Source of the DNA: an uncultured Pelagibacteraceae bacterium
GTDB taxonomy: Bacteria; Pseudomonadota; Alphaproteobacteria; Pelagibacterales; Pelagibacteraceae
Direction: 5' to 3'
DNA: 64,000 nucleotides
Assembly (NCBI GenBank): GCA_902522115.1
Contig: CABYUV010000001.1
Location: forward strand, 1 to 64,000
Under the pieces are notes generated by a model. That model was not told the DNA's origin. It saw nothing but the letters and a program-made list of their open reading frames with translations, and did not search any database. How positions within the stretch are numbered: the stretch's first letter is position 1; every line of letters begins with the position of its first letter. Positions 47,073 through 56,493 of the stretch are shown in pieces. The position numbers and the translations under genes were made by a program.

Positions 47073-48377
47073 TTAAATTTCTGAACTTGCTCTCAATCGC
47101 TCATAAATCAATCTAGCTCTAATTCCTAAACTTAAAAATGGATCAGGAGGAAGCAAAGTAGGTTTATTTCTCGCTTCAATGACTTCTATCTCATTTGTAT
47201 TTTCATTACTTGCTTTAATCGCTATTTGTTCTCCAAATAAAGTTCCTACTCCTATACCAGACCCATTATAACAGCCTGCAACAAATACATTATCATCAAT
47301 TTTTTCAAAAATTTGAGAACTATTTCTTGTTCTTGAAACGATACCTGACCAAGATGATTGAATGATGTTATCGGATAATTCAGGAAATCTTTTTTTAATT
47401 CCAATCTTTTGTTTTAATGATCTTTTTTCTAATTCAGATTTAGACATTTGATAAGGATTGTAAACTTCTGCAGTATTTCTAATTAAGATTCTTCTATCCT
47501 TTGTCATTCTTATAGTGGCTCCCATTGGTTTTACCGGTAAAACTCCCCATTCCTTTGGTTGACCAATAGATTTATACTCTTCTTTTGTTAAAGATCTTGT
47601 CATACTAGCCGTCAAAGTAATTGGAAAATTATAATTTGATTTTATTCCTAAAGACTTCAAAAATCCGTTTGTAGCAAAAATAATTTTTTTAGTTCTGATT
47701 GAACCATTTTTAAATTTACAAATGATTTCATCATTTTTTTTTTCCCAATCCAATAATGAAGAATTTTCGTAAAGATTTAAGTTTTCTGGTAATGTATCAA
47801 TCATAGCTCTAGCCAATTTACCTGGATGTAATAAAATCCCCCCCTTTGTATGAAGAGCAGTATTATAAAAATTGGTGCCCAATCTTTTTTTAAGTTCTCT
47901 ATTTGAAAGCAAATTATGTTCAAAACCTAATTTTGATAAAATATCTGAAAAATTATCTAATATTTTTCTATCTTCTTGCTTTGAAGATGCAAAATATTTT
48001 CCACATTCATTCCAATCACAATCTACCTGATATTCTCTAATAAATCTTTTAACAGCCTCAATTCCTAATTTATAGATATCTACTTTCTTTTTATAATGAT
48101 CTAATTCTTTATTGGAAGTAAAACCATCATTAAGCGTAGTATCAACTAAATAACCTGAATTTCTTGAACTAGCACCCTCACCTGCTAGCTGAGCATCAAC
48201 AAGTAATATTTTTTGATTAGGATAAATTTGACATAATTTTCTTGCTGCAGATAGTCCTGTATAACCTGCTCCAACAATAAGCCATTCACTATCTTCATTT
48301 TTATCTAGAACTTTTATATTAGATCTTGAGTTTAAATCATTAATCCAACTACATCCATTATCATTAACAACTTGCAT
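47073..48377 (-). CDS. FAD-dependent oxidoreductase (DAO family, PuuB-like)
   Basis: A 434-residue D-amino-acid-oxidase-type flavoprotein. The FAD motif is WLIVGAGYTGLSAARKL near residue 31, and GEGASSRNSGYLVDTTLN is typical of the gamma-glutamylputrescine oxidase group. The later GCYNGSGIGVGTLFGEQIA is the C-terminal FAD contact. It probably oxidises an amine or imino acid. It lies 10 bases after the carbamoyltransferase gene on the same strand. Confidence 0.86.
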   Translation of the reverse strand: MQVVNDNGCSWINDLNSRSNIKVLDKNEDSEWLIVGAGYTGLSAARKLCQIYPNQKILLVDAQLAGEGASSRNSGYLVDTTLNDGFTSNKELDHYKKKVDIYKLGIEAVKRFIREYQVDCDWNECGKYFASSKQEDRKILDNFSDILSKLGFEHNLLSNRELKKRLGTNFYNTALHTKGGILLHPGKLARAMIDTLPENLNLYENSSLLDWEKKNDEIICKFKNGSIRTKKIIFATNGFLKSLGIKSNYNFPITLTASMTRSLTKEEYKSIGQPKEWGVLPVKPMGATIRMTKDRRILIRNTAEVYNPYQMSKSELEKRSLKQKIGIKKRFPELSDNIIQSSWSGIVSRTRNSSQIFEKIDDNVFVAGCYNGSGIGVGTLFGEQIAIKASNENTNEIEVIEARNKPTLLPPDPFLSLGIRARLIYERLRASSEI

Positions 48378-48387
48378 GTTGATGAAT

Positions 48388-50223
48388 TTAATCTAATTCA
48401 AATTCTTTTGTATAGTCTTTTTTAAGATTAGGATCTTGTTTTGATTTATCTAAAATACAATCTCCAATAACCAAATAATCTAATTCAGTTCCCATGAAAC
48501 AATTAAAAGCATCTTTTGGTGTATTTACTATTGGCTCACCTCTAACATTAAAAGAAGTATTAATAATTATTGGGCAACCAGTTTTTTCTTTAAATTTAGA
48601 AATTAAATCATAGTAACGACTATTTGTATTTTTTGTTACAGTCTGAATTCTGGCTGAATAATCAACATGGGTTACAGCTGGAATATCTGACCTCTTTACA
48701 TTTAACTTATCAATTCCAAAAAGATTTTTTTGTTCTTCATTCATTTCAATTTTTTTATTAGGATTTATATTTGCAACTAATAACATATAAGGACTATCAA
48801 CATTCATCTCAAACCATTCTGGCAAATTTTCCCTCAGGACTGAAGGTGCAAAAGGTCTAAAGCTTTCTCTATATTTTACTTTAAGATTTAAATTTTTTTG
48901 CATTTTCTCAGATCTAGGATCTCCTAAAATAGATCTGCCTCCTAAAGCTCTTGGACCAAATTCCATTCTTCCTTGAAACCATCCAATAGCTTTTTCATTT
49001 GACAAAAATTCTGTAGTTTTATCAATTAATTCCTCGTAATTTAAAGTTTCAAAATTAGCGCCTGCGTCTTTTAATTCTCTTTCAATTTCCTCTTGATTAT
49101 ATTCAGTTCCTAAATATGAACCTTTCATATCGTCGTTAAGGTCTACTATTCTTTTGTTTCCTTGATCAATATGCCATAAAGCTAAAGCTGCACCTAAAGA
49201 ACCTCCTGCATCACCAGCTGCTGGCTGTATCCATATATTCTCAAAAACTTTTTCTTTAAGAATTTTTCCATTGGCGACACAATTTAAAGCTACACCACCT
49301 GCTAGACATAAATTACTAATACCATATTCTTTTCGAATAGATTTTGCCAAATTAATCATGATTTCTTCAGTAACCTTTTGAATTGATGCGGCAATATCCA
49401 TATGAAATTGAGTTATTTTATCATATTGAGGATTACGAGGTTTTTGACCAAATAAATTATTAAATTTTTCATTTGTCATGGTAAGTCCCGTTGCATAATT
49501 AAAATATTTTTGATCTAATCTAAAAGTTCCATCATCTTTTAAATCTAATAATTGTTTTACTTTATCCTCATAAATGGGTGTTCCGTATGGAGCTAAACCC
49601 ATCAATTTATATTCTCCACTGTTTACCTTAAAACCTGTGTAATACGTAAATGCTGAATAAAGTAATCCGAGTGAATGAGGAAAATGAATTTCTTTTTTTA
49701 TTTCTAAGTTTTCATTTTTTCCAACAGCAACTGTTGTTGTTGCCCACTCACCTACACCATCTGCAGTTAAAACAACTGCTTCGTCAAATGGTGATGGAAA
49801 AAAAGCACTTGCTGCATGACTTAAATGATGATCAGAAAAGAAAATATTTTTATCTGATTTATAATTTTGATCATGCTCCTTAAGTTTGTTAAATAAAAGA
49901 TTTTTTTGAAAAAGTTTTTCTTTAATCCATAAAGGCATGGCTTTTGCAAAAGAAACAAAACCTTTGGGTGCAAATGCTACATAAGTTTCTAATAATCTTT
50001 CAAATTTTAAAAATGGTTTCTCAAAAAAAACAATTTGATCAACCTCACTTAATTTTAACTTTGCATATTTTAGGACAAAATTAATTGCATTATGTGGATA
50101 ATCTGGATCATGTTTTTTTCTAGTAAATCTCTCTTCTTGTGCTGCAGCAACTATTTTTCCATCTACTAAAATACATGCTGCACTATCATGATAGAATGCT
50201 GAAATGCCTAAAATAGATTTCAC
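48388..50223 (-). CDS. Carbamoyltransferase (NodU/CmcH family)
   Basis: A 611-residue protein with two domains. The N-terminal TsaD-like Kae1 domain contains ILGISAFYHDSAACILVDG, VAAAQEERFTRKKHD and FFSDHHLSHAASAFFPSPF (metal histidines). The C-terminal domain has QGRMEFGPRALGGRSILGD and YRESFRPFAPSVL. The family transfers a carbamoyl group from carbamoyl phosphate to a hydroxyl of a small molecule or sugar. It follows DUF5989 and SxtJ genes with 1-base gaps, a trio seen repeatedly around such enzymes. The acceptor is unknown. Confidence 0.92.
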   Translation of the reverse strand: MKSILGISAFYHDSAACILVDGKIVAAAQEERFTRKKHDPDYPHNAINFVLKYAKLKLSEVDQIVFFEKPFLKFERLLETYVAFAPKGFVSFAKAMPLWIKEKLFQKNLLFNKLKEHDQNYKSDKNIFFSDHHLSHAASAFFPSPFDEAVVLTADGVGEWATTTVAVGKNENLEIKKEIHFPHSLGLLYSAFTYYTGFKVNSGEYKLMGLAPYGTPIYEDKVKQLLDLKDDGTFRLDQKYFNYATGLTMTNEKFNNLFGQKPRNPQYDKITQFHMDIAASIQKVTEEIMINLAKSIRKEYGISNLCLAGGVALNCVANGKILKEKVFENIWIQPAAGDAGGSLGAALALWHIDQGNKRIVDLNDDMKGSYLGTEYNQEEIERELKDAGANFETLNYEELIDKTTEFLSNEKAIGWFQGRMEFGPRALGGRSILGDPRSEKMQKNLNLKVKYRESFRPFAPSVLRENLPEWFEMNVDSPYMLLVANINPNKKIEMNEEQKNLFGIDKLNVKRSDIPAVTHVDYSARIQTVTKNTNSRYYDLISKFKEKTGCPIIINTSFNVRGEPIVNTPKDAFNCFMGTELDYLVIGDCILDKSKQDPNLKKDYTKEFELD

Positions 50224-50224
50224 T

Positions 50225-50374
50225 TTAAAAAATTGTATATATAAATGGAGCTACAGCTGAACCTTGAGTTAATACTATTAAACCTCCAAATATAACTAAA
50301 ACAACTATAATTGGTAGAAGCCAATATTTTTTTCTAACTTTTAAAAATTCCCAAAATTCTCTAATAAAACTCAT
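50225..50374 (-). CDS. DUF5989 small membrane protein, 49 residues
   Basis: The ATG at 50374 opens a 49-codon frame with the sequence EFWEFLKVRKKYWLLPII, a single membrane helix, then LTQGSAVAPFIYTIF. This is the pattern of the DUF5989 family, found between SxtJ and carbamoyltransferase genes. It sits exactly between these two with a gap of one base on either side. It probably forms a membrane complex with SxtJ and anchors the carbamoyltransferase; this is inferred from context. Confidence 0.85.
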   Translation of the reverse strand: MSFIREFWEFLKVRKKYWLLPIIVVLVIFGGLIVLTQGSAVAPFIYTIF

Positions 50375-50375
50375 A

Positions 50376-50759
50376 TTAAAATTGATTTTTCATTTTACTT
50401 TGTGGGCCATCTTTTTCAATCCAATAAGATTTATTCTGATTATATTTTAAATTTAATATATCTTTACCTAAAATTCTCATTATTAAACCAGTAGGTGTTA
50501 CAACCAGAAAAAAAATTATTCCCATTATCACTGGTGAGATTGTTCTACCTAAAATTATCCCAAACTTAAACCAAATCCTATTTAAAGGAGTTAAAATACT
50601 AGAGTTTAAGACACCTAAGACCAAGAAGATTAAAGAAATCATTCCTGACCATATTCTTATATTTCCACCATGCGTTAATGGGTAAATGGCTATTAGTAAA
50701 AATACTAAAAAAAATACTATCCCAAAACTTTTGTTAGAACTTATCTTAATATCATCCAT
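50376..50759 (-). CDS. SxtJ-family membrane protein
   Basis: A 127-residue protein with three hydrophobic segments. The central part LTPLNRIWFKFGIILGRTIS and SPVIMGIIFFLVVTPTGLIM match the SxtJ family, named after the saxitoxin cluster where it accompanies a carbamoyltransferase. The C-terminal tail SYWIEKDGPQSKMKNQF also fits. The start overlaps the xsc stop by 8 bases, so it is translated in coupling with xsc. Confidence 0.86.
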   Translation of the reverse strand: MDDIKISSNKSFGIVFFLVFLLIAIYPLTHGGNIRIWSGMISLIFLVLGVLNSSILTPLNRIWFKFGIILGRTISPVIMGIIFFLVVTPTGLIMRILGKDILNLKYNQNKSYWIEKDGPQSKMKNQF

Positions 50760-52536
50760 TTAAAGATTTTTGTGGTCTCATATCTTTCTTATCAATACCG
50801 GCAACTCTTACAGGCTTTTTCATAGCATCTCTTCTAAATGGTTCACCTAGCTCTTGATTTAAGATAACCTCAATAAATGTTGTAATACCTTTCTTCTGAT
50901 CTTCACAAGATTGCTTGATAGCATTTGTAGTTTCCTCCATTGTTCTAACTGTTACACCTTTTAAACCACATGCATCAGCAACTTTAGCATAACTTAATTC
51001 TGGATCTAATTCTGTACCAACAAAGTTATTATCAAACCATAATGTTGTATTTCTTTTTTCAGCCCCCCATTGATAGTTTCTAAAAATAACCATTGTTATG
51101 GAAGGCCATTCTTCTCTTGCGCATGAACTCATTTCATTCATGCTTATTCCAAAAGCACCATCACCAGCAAATCCAATAACAGGAGTATCTGGACAACCAA
51201 TTTTTGCTCCTAATATTGACGGGAAACCATAACCGCAAGGACCAAATAAACCTGGTGCTAAATATTTTCTTGGTTTTTCAAATGTTGGGTAAGCATTACC
51301 AATTGCACAGTTGTTTCCAATGTCACTTGATATAATCACATCATCAGGCATTCCAGCTTGAATTGCTCTCCAAGCTTGTCTAGGAGACATTCTATCTGTA
51401 TCTCTTTCTCTAGCTTCTTTATTCCAAACTGTACCTTCATCATCATCTTCATGATCTAAACTTGAAAGTTTTTGTAACCAAGCTGATTTAGTTTGATGAA
51501 TTAAATCTTTTCTTGCTTGTCTATCAGTATCACCAGCATTTGATGATAATTTTTCAAAAATTTGTTCAGCAACTAATTTTGCATCACCACTAATTCCTAC
51601 AGTAACTTTTTTAGTCAAACCTATTCTGTCAGGATTAATATCAACTTGAATAATGTTTGCATTCTTTGGCCAATAATCAATTCCATAACCAGGTAAAGTT
51701 GAAAATGGATTTAATCTTGTTCCTAAAGCTAATACTACGTCAGCTTTTGAAATTAATTCCATTGCTGCTCTTGATCCATTGTATCCTAAAGGACCAACAG
51801 CTAAAGGATGGCTTCCAGGAAAACTATCATTATGTTGATAACCTGAACAAACAGGTGAATCTAATTTTTCTGCAAGTGATTTTGTAGCTTCAATAGCTCC
51901 ACCTATCACAACACCCGCTCCAGATAATATTACAGGAAATTTTGCATTAGATAATAATTCAGCTGCTTTAGCTACAGCATCATTTCCACCACCTTGTCTT
52001 TCAAGTCTTACAATTGGAGGAAGATCAATGTCAATTACTTGACACCAATAATCTCTTGGAACATTTATTTGTGCTGGTGCTGATCCTCTTATAGCTTTTT
52101 CTATAACTCTATTTAGCACCTCTGCCATTCTTGAAGGATCTCTAACTTCCTCTTGATAACAAACCATGTCTTTAAATAAATTCATTTGCTCTACTTCTTG
52201 AAACCCACCTTGTCCCATTGTTTTATTTGCTGCTTGAGGTGTGACTAATAAAAGAGGAGTGTGATTCCAATACGCTGTTTTAATTGGTGTTACTAATCCA
52301 GTAATTCCTGGTCCATTTTGAGCAATAACCATTGACATTTTACCAGTAGCTCTTGTGTAACCATCGGCAATTAAACCACCGTTTGTTTCATGAGCAACAT
52401 CCCAGAAAGTAATACCTGCATCTGGAAAAATATCTGAAATTGGCATAAAGGCTGAACCAATAATTCCAAACGCATGTTCTATACCGTGCATTTGTAAAAC
52501 TTTTACAAAAGCTTCTTCTGTTGTCATTTTTGTCAT
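50752..52536 (-). CDS. xsc: Sulfoacetaldehyde acetyltransferase
   Basis: A 594-residue thiamine-diphosphate enzyme, the usual Xsc length. HETNGGLIADGYTRATGKM holds the conserved glutamate, AQNGPGITGLVTPIKTAYW is typical of Xsc rather than acetolactate synthase, and GFAGDGAFGISMNEMSSCA is the ThDP/Mg motif. The reaction is sulfoacetaldehyde plus phosphate to acetyl phosphate plus sulfite, the desulfonation step of taurine and isethionate breakdown. A good Shine-Dalgarno (AGAGAGG at 52547-52553) precedes the start. It is divergent from suyAB, with a 111-base gap. The assignment over other ThDP enzymes is supported by the sulfonate neighbours. Confidence 0.88.
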   Translation of the reverse strand: MTKMTTEEAFVKVLQMHGIEHAFGIIGSAFMPISDIFPDAGITFWDVAHETNGGLIADGYTRATGKMSMVIAQNGPGITGLVTPIKTAYWNHTPLLLVTPQAANKTMGQGGFQEVEQMNLFKDMVCYQEEVRDPSRMAEVLNRVIEKAIRGSAPAQINVPRDYWCQVIDIDLPPIVRLERQGGGNDAVAKAAELLSNAKFPVILSGAGVVIGGAIEATKSLAEKLDSPVCSGYQHNDSFPGSHPLAVGPLGYNGSRAAMELISKADVVLALGTRLNPFSTLPGYGIDYWPKNANIIQVDINPDRIGLTKKVTVGISGDAKLVAEQIFEKLSSNAGDTDRQARKDLIHQTKSAWLQKLSSLDHEDDDEGTVWNKEARERDTDRMSPRQAWRAIQAGMPDDVIISSDIGNNCAIGNAYPTFEKPRKYLAPGLFGPCGYGFPSILGAKIGCPDTPVIGFAGDGAFGISMNEMSSCAREEWPSITMVIFRNYQWGAEKRNTTLWFDNNFVGTELDPELSYAKVADACGLKGVTVRTMEETTNAIKQSCEDQKKGITTFIEVILNQELGEPFRRDAMKKPVRVAGIDKKDMRPQKSLNG

Positions 52537-52561
52537 AAAAATAGAACCTCTCTAAAGTGTA

Positions 52562-52591
52562 ATAATACTATTTATAAAATTTCTTTGTTAA
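52562..52591 (-). promoter_or_regulatory. Possible sigma-70 promoter of xsc
   Basis: On the minus strand TTAACA and TATTAT are 18 bases apart. The -10 lies 8 bases upstream of the xsc Shine-Dalgarno, which would leave a leader of about 20 bases. It lies in the xsc/suyA divergent gap. The AT-rich background makes this a weak call. Confidence 0.35.
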
Positions 52592-52647
52592 TTTGTGCGA
52601 TTAATATATAAGTTTTTACGAATTTCAAACAAACAAATCGACACGAT

Positions 52648-52932
52648 ATGGCAACAGATATAATCATACATGATAAAAAAGACAACGTAGGAGTAGTTGT
52701 TATTGAAAAAATCACCCCTAAACAGGACTGTGCTTGCTGGATAATGGAAGATGACAGTTCAACTAATATTCAATCCATAGATGAAATACCTTTAGGTCAT
52801 AAAATTGCAATGGTTGACCTCAAGGAGGGTGATACTATTTTAAAGTATGGTCACGATATTGGTAAAGTTGTTAAATCAATCAAAAAAGGTGAGCACGTAC
52901 ATGTTCACAATGTAAAAACAAAGAAGTGGTAG
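52648..52932 (+). CDS. suyA: (2R)-sulfolactate sulfo-lyase, small subunit (SAF domain)
   Basis: A 94-residue SAF-domain protein ([18 protein letters not shown]-like core: [19 protein letters not shown]), the UxaA-N type small subunit. With SuyB it eliminates sulfite from 3-sulfolactate to give pyruvate. By itself this domain also occurs in altronate/galactarate dehydratases. The sulfonate assignment rests on the paired SuyB-like gene 4 bases downstream, the divergent xsc and the exporter that follows. Confidence 0.8.
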   Translation: MATDIIIHDKKDNVGVVVIEKITPKQDCACWIMEDDSSTNIQSIDEIPLGHKIAMVDLKEGDTILKYGHDIGKVVKSIKKGEHVHVHNVKTKKW

Positions 52933-52936
52933 TAGT

Positions 52937-54103
52937 ATGGAAATCCCAAAGAGCTTTTTAGGTTATAAAAGAGAAAATGGCAGAGCTGGAACGAGAAATC
53001 ATGTAATTATTTTGCCAGTTGATGATATCTCAAACGCATGTGCTGAGGCAGTTGCTAATAATATTAAAGGCACTATCGCTCTTCCTCATTCTTACGGAAG
53101 ACTTCAGTTTGGTGCAGATTTAGAACTTCATTTTAGAACAATGATAGGAACTGGATGCAATCCAAACGTTGCAGCAGTAATTGTCATTGGTATTGAACCG
53201 AAATGGACAAAAAAAATTGTAGATGGAATAGCTAAAACTGGAAAACCGGTAGAGGGATTTCATATCGAGCGTACAGGAGATATTGGTACAACAATGAAAG
53301 CATCAAAAAAAGCACAAGAATTTGTTATGTGGGCTTCGGAAAAACAAAGAGAAGAGTGTCCTTTAAGTGATTTATGGATTTCAGTTAAGTGTGGAGAATC
53401 AGATACTACTTCAGGACTAGCTGCAAACCCAACTGTTGGAAACTTAATGGACAAACTTGAACCATTTGGTGTTCACTTGTGTTTTGGTGAAACTTCAGAA
53501 TTAACTGGTGCGGAACAAGTTTGTGCAACTAGAGGAGCTACAAAAGAAGCTTCTAAAAAATTTATGAAAACCTGGAGCTCTTATAATGATTTTATCTTAA
53601 AAGAAGCAACAGATGATCTTTCTGAAAGTCAACCAACAGCTGGAAATATAGCTGGAGGATTAACAACAATTGAAGAAAAGGCTTTTGGGAATTTTCAAAA
53701 AATTGGAAATTGTAAATTCATTGATGTTCTTGAACCAGCTGAAGAACCTACTAAAGGAAAAGGTTTATATTTTATGGATACTTCATCTGCAGCTGCTGAA
53801 TGTGTAACACTTCAAGCTGCTGCTGGTTTTAATATTCATTTATTTCCTACAGGACAAGGTAATATCGTTGGAAACCCGATTGAGCCTGTGGTTAAATTAA
53901 CGGCTAATCCATTAACTGTAAAAGGAATGGGAGAACATATCGATTGCGATGTTTCAAAAATTCTTTCTAGAGAAATGAATTTATCTGAAGCAGGCGATGA
54001 ATTAATTAAAACCACACTTAGAGTAGCTAACGGAAGATTAACCTGTGCTGAAGCTTTAGGTCATAGAGAGTTTGTTATGACTAAGCTTTACAGAAGCGCT
54101 TAA
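52937..54103 (+). CDS. suyB: (2R)-sulfolactate sulfo-lyase, large subunit (UxaA family)
   Basis: A 388-residue protein of the altronate-dehydratase/UxaA-C family. [20 protein letters not shown] is the family start, with [12 protein letters not shown] next. Cysteines in [20 protein letters not shown] and VTLQAAAG-preceding AAECV could bind an iron centre. [19 protein letters not shown] is the late family motif. The length fits SuyB (about 390). Altronate or galactarate dehydratase is the main alternative, but no hexuronate genes are nearby, whereas sulfite-handling genes surround it. Confidence 0.8.
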   Translation: MEIPKSFLGYKRENGRAGTRNHVIILPVDDISNACAEAVANNIKGTIALPHSYGRLQFGADLELHFRTMIGTGCNPNVAAVIVIGIEPKWTKKIVDGIAKTGKPVEGFHIERTGDIGTTMKASKKAQEFVMWASEKQREECPLSDLWISVKCGESDTTSGLAANPTVGNLMDKLEPFGVHLCFGETSELTGAEQVCATRGATKEASKKFMKTWSSYNDFILKEATDDLSESQPTAGNIAGGLTTIEEKAFGNFQKIGNCKFIDVLEPAEEPTKGKGLYFMDTSSAAAECVTLQAAAGFNIHLFPTGQGNIVGNPIEPVVKLTANPLTVKGMGEHIDCDVSKILSREMNLSEAGDELIKTTLRVANGRLTCAEALGHREFVMTKLYRSA

Positions 54104-54119
54104 TTAACTTTAGTCTTGA

Positions 54120-55187
54120 ATGAAATTTAGTAAATACCTAGTAGTATTACCAGGTATTATCTTAGCGTTTGTTCTTTATACTTTATCTCAAGGATTCAAT
54201 AACATTCTTGGTATTGAGTTATTAGGCTATGAAAAAAGCCCAATATCCACTGCAATGATTGCTATTTTATTAGGGATGTTATTCGGAAATGTTTTTCAAA
54301 TTAGAGAAATTTTTTTAAAAGGATTGGATTTCACGCAAAAATATATCCTTAAACTTGGTATTATTTGCTTGGGTATTCAATTAAAACCATTTGAATTTTT
54401 AGAATTTGGAGCAATAGCAATACCATTAATTATAATCTGTATCATCAGTGTACTAATTGTAATAAAACTCCTAATTAAAAAATTAAAAATTCCAACAAGA
54501 ATGGCTTACTTGATATCAATAGGCAGCACTGTCTGTGGCACTACTGCTATAATGGCTACTTCTCCTGTTATTGGTGCAAAAAAAAATGAAGTGTCATATG
54601 CAATTGCCAATATTACATTATTTGGAATTCTTTCTATGTTAATATACCCTTATTTTGCTAACATCTACTTCAATAGCGAGCCTTTATACATTGGACTATT
54701 TTTAGGCACTTCTATTCACGAAACATCTCAAGTTGCAGCTGCTGGTCTTATCTATGATCAACAATTTAATAGTCCTGAAACTCTTAATGTTGCAACAGTA
54801 ACAAAATTAATAAGAAATACATTTTTAATAATCATGATTCCGTTATTTGCTTTTCTTTATAACCGAGGGAGAGCTGTAGAGAAAAAATACTCAATAATTA
54901 GAATTTTCCCTTACTTTGTATTAGGTTTTGTAGCTATGATCCTAATTAGGAACTTAGGTGATCTAATGTTTTCAAATACTTATGAATGGTTATTTGTGGT
55001 AGATGGTATCAAAATGTCGTCAAAAATATTTTTAACAATGGCAATGGCAGCAATCGGCCTATCCACCAATTTAAAAGAAATTAAAAATATGGGTTTCAAA
55101 CCCTTTATTGTTGGTTTTATAGGGATGGCAACCGTAGGTCTTGTAAGTATTACAACTATTGAATTATATATAAATTTTTTTTATTAA
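54120..55187 (+). CDS. YeiH/UPF0324-family membrane protein, putative sulfate/sulfite exporter
   Basis: A 355-residue protein with about ten hydrophobic segments. GIICLGIQLKPFEFLEFGAI and STVCGTTAIMATSPVIGAKK are signatures of the PF03601 family. HETSQVAAAGLIYD is a third conserved motif. Members found next to taurine and sulfolactate genes (TauZ/SuyZ) are proposed to export sulfite or sulfate. It starts 16 bases after suyB, so it likely belongs to the suyAB operon. It converges with the TauE-type gene with a 4-base overlap. Confidence 0.85.
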   Translation: MKFSKYLVVLPGIILAFVLYTLSQGFNNILGIELLGYEKSPISTAMIAILLGMLFGNVFQIREIFLKGLDFTQKYILKLGIICLGIQLKPFEFLEFGAIAIPLIIICIISVLIVIKLLIKKLKIPTRMAYLISIGSTVCGTTAIMATSPVIGAKKNEVSYAIANITLFGILSMLIYPYFANIYFNSEPLYIGLFLGTSIHETSQVAAAGLIYDQQFNSPETLNVATVTKLIRNTFLIIMIPLFAFLYNRGRAVEKKYSIIRIFPYFVLGFVAMILIRNLGDLMFSNTYEWLFVVDGIKMSSKIFLTMAMAAIGLSTNLKEIKNMGFKPFIVGFIGMATVGLVSITTIELYINFFY

Positions 55188-56263
55188 GATTTAATTAATA
55201 ATTTTTTTCTAAAGTTTGAAAGAAATCGCCTTATAAAAGCAGCTCCGACACCTAAAATAATTGCAAACATAATAGTGAATAGTCCATAAAAGAAAGGCAT
55301 CTCTTTAGAAAAGTCAATTATAAATTGAGAAAAGAAATTTAAATCTGAACTAATTGTTTTAGCAGATCCATTTATAATTTTTTCGGCAAAAAAGGTATCG
55401 TATGCTATCGCTATACCCACTATCAGTAACAAAATTGCTAATAAAGCTCTCAAACCAGAGCTATCAATTCTTTCTCCTAATTTTTGTCCAACCTGAACTC
55501 CTATTATAGATCCTACAACCAACATAAGAACTAATAATAAATCTATAGATCCATAATTAAATGAATGAAGAAAAGTAACAACCACACTTACAAAAATAGT
55601 TACAAATAAAGATGTACCAGGAACTAATTTAGTTGGCATCTTGATTACATAAATCATTGCTGGAACTAAAATAAAAGCACCTCCAATTCCCATAATGGCT
55701 GCAATAAAACCAACTAACAGACCAATCAAAATTGGAGTAAAAATACTCTCATATAATTTTGACTTTGGAAATCTCATTCTTAATGGAAGACCATGTATCC
55801 AATAATGAACATGTAATTTTTTTTTAACTACAATGTTTCTTTTTGCTTTATCTATTTCACCCAAACTTTCAACTAACATCAAAGTTCCGATTATTGCTAA
55901 TATATACATGTAAGCCAAAGAGATGACTGTATCAATTTTTCCAATACCTTTAAAATATGTAAAAGTGTAAATTCCTAAAGAGGTTCCAATTACTCCTCCA
56001 ATCACAATCATTGAACCCATTTTATAATCTAAAGTATTTTTTAAATAATGTGTCGTTGATCCAGAAACCGAAGTAGCTAAAATATTATTTGCTTCATTCG
56101 CAACTGCGTATGCAGGAGGTATTCCTAAAAATATTAAAAAAGGGGTCATCAAAAACCCACCACCAACACCAAATAAACCTGATAGCACTCCAACAATTGC
56201 ACTTAATAAAAGTATCTCGATAGGATTAACAAAAACTTGAGCTATCGGTAAAAATACTTCCAT
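55184..56263 (-). CDS. TauE/SafE-family sulfite exporter
   Basis: A 359-residue membrane protein of PF01925 with about eight hydrophobic segments in two repeats. Each repeat has the glycine-rich motif: GLFGVGGGFLMTPFLIFLGI near residue 30 and IMGIGGAFILVPAMIYVIKM near residue 190. It is longer than many relatives because of a loop of roughly 40 residues between repeats (RNIVVKKKLHVHYWIHGLPL). It probably exports sulfite or a sulfonate-derived anion. A small membrane protein gene lies 29 bases upstream, and the aprMBA operon lies beyond. Confidence 0.88.
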   Translation of the reverse strand: MEVFLPIAQVFVNPIEILLLSAIVGVLSGLFGVGGGFLMTPFLIFLGIPPAYAVANEANNILATSVSGSTTHYLKNTLDYKMGSMIVIGGVIGTSLGIYTFTYFKGIGKIDTVISLAYMYILAIIGTLMLVESLGEIDKAKRNIVVKKKLHVHYWIHGLPLRMRFPKSKLYESIFTPILIGLLVGFIAAIMGIGGAFILVPAMIYVIKMPTKLVPGTSLFVTIFVSVVVTFLHSFNYGSIDLLLVLMLVVGSIIGVQVGQKLGERIDSSGLRALLAILLLIVGIAIAYDTFFAEKIINGSAKTISSDLNFFSQFIIDFSKEMPFFYGLFTIMFAIILGVGAAFIRRFLSNFRKKLLIKS

Positions 56264-56292
56264 AAAATGTTTAAAAGTTGTTAAAAAACAAC

Positions 56293-56439
56293 TTAGTTAA
56301 AAGTGATAAAAGTTCCAACTAAAATCACTCCCCAGTAAGCGGTTAAGCTTGCTATAATTCCAACTTTAATAAATATAGTTTTTAAGCTTGAGAGTTTGTT
56401 TATAATTTTTAAGTTAGAAAGTAACATTAGATCCGTCAT
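56293..56439 (-). CDS. Small membrane protein, 48 residues
   Basis: The ATG at 56439 opens a 48-codon frame with a charged N-terminus (NLKIINKLSSLKTIFIK) and one membrane helix with a Trp in its middle (GIIASLTAYWGVILVGTFI). It lies between the unknown 116-residue gene and the TauE-type exporter on the same strand. It may be an accessory subunit of that exporter or of AprM; this is inference from position only. Confidence 0.55.
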   Translation of the reverse strand: MTDLMLLSNLKIINKLSSLKTIFIKVGIIASLTAYWGVILVGTFITFN

Positions 56440-56493
56440 TACACCCACAACGAAATTTGTCAAACAATTATTTAAACCTAGATAATTTTTTTC

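Noticed and set aside
48388-50223. Carbamoyltransferase trio as a toxin (saxitoxin-like) cluster
   Set aside because: SxtJ-type and NodU/CmcH genes occur in many bacteria with no toxin; no other sxt-type gene is present in the window.
52937-54103. SuyB as altronate/galactarate dehydratase
   Set aside because: The family is shared, but there is no hexuronate or hexarate gene nearby, whereas xsc, S-anion exporters and apr genes surround it; kept as an alternative with lower weight.
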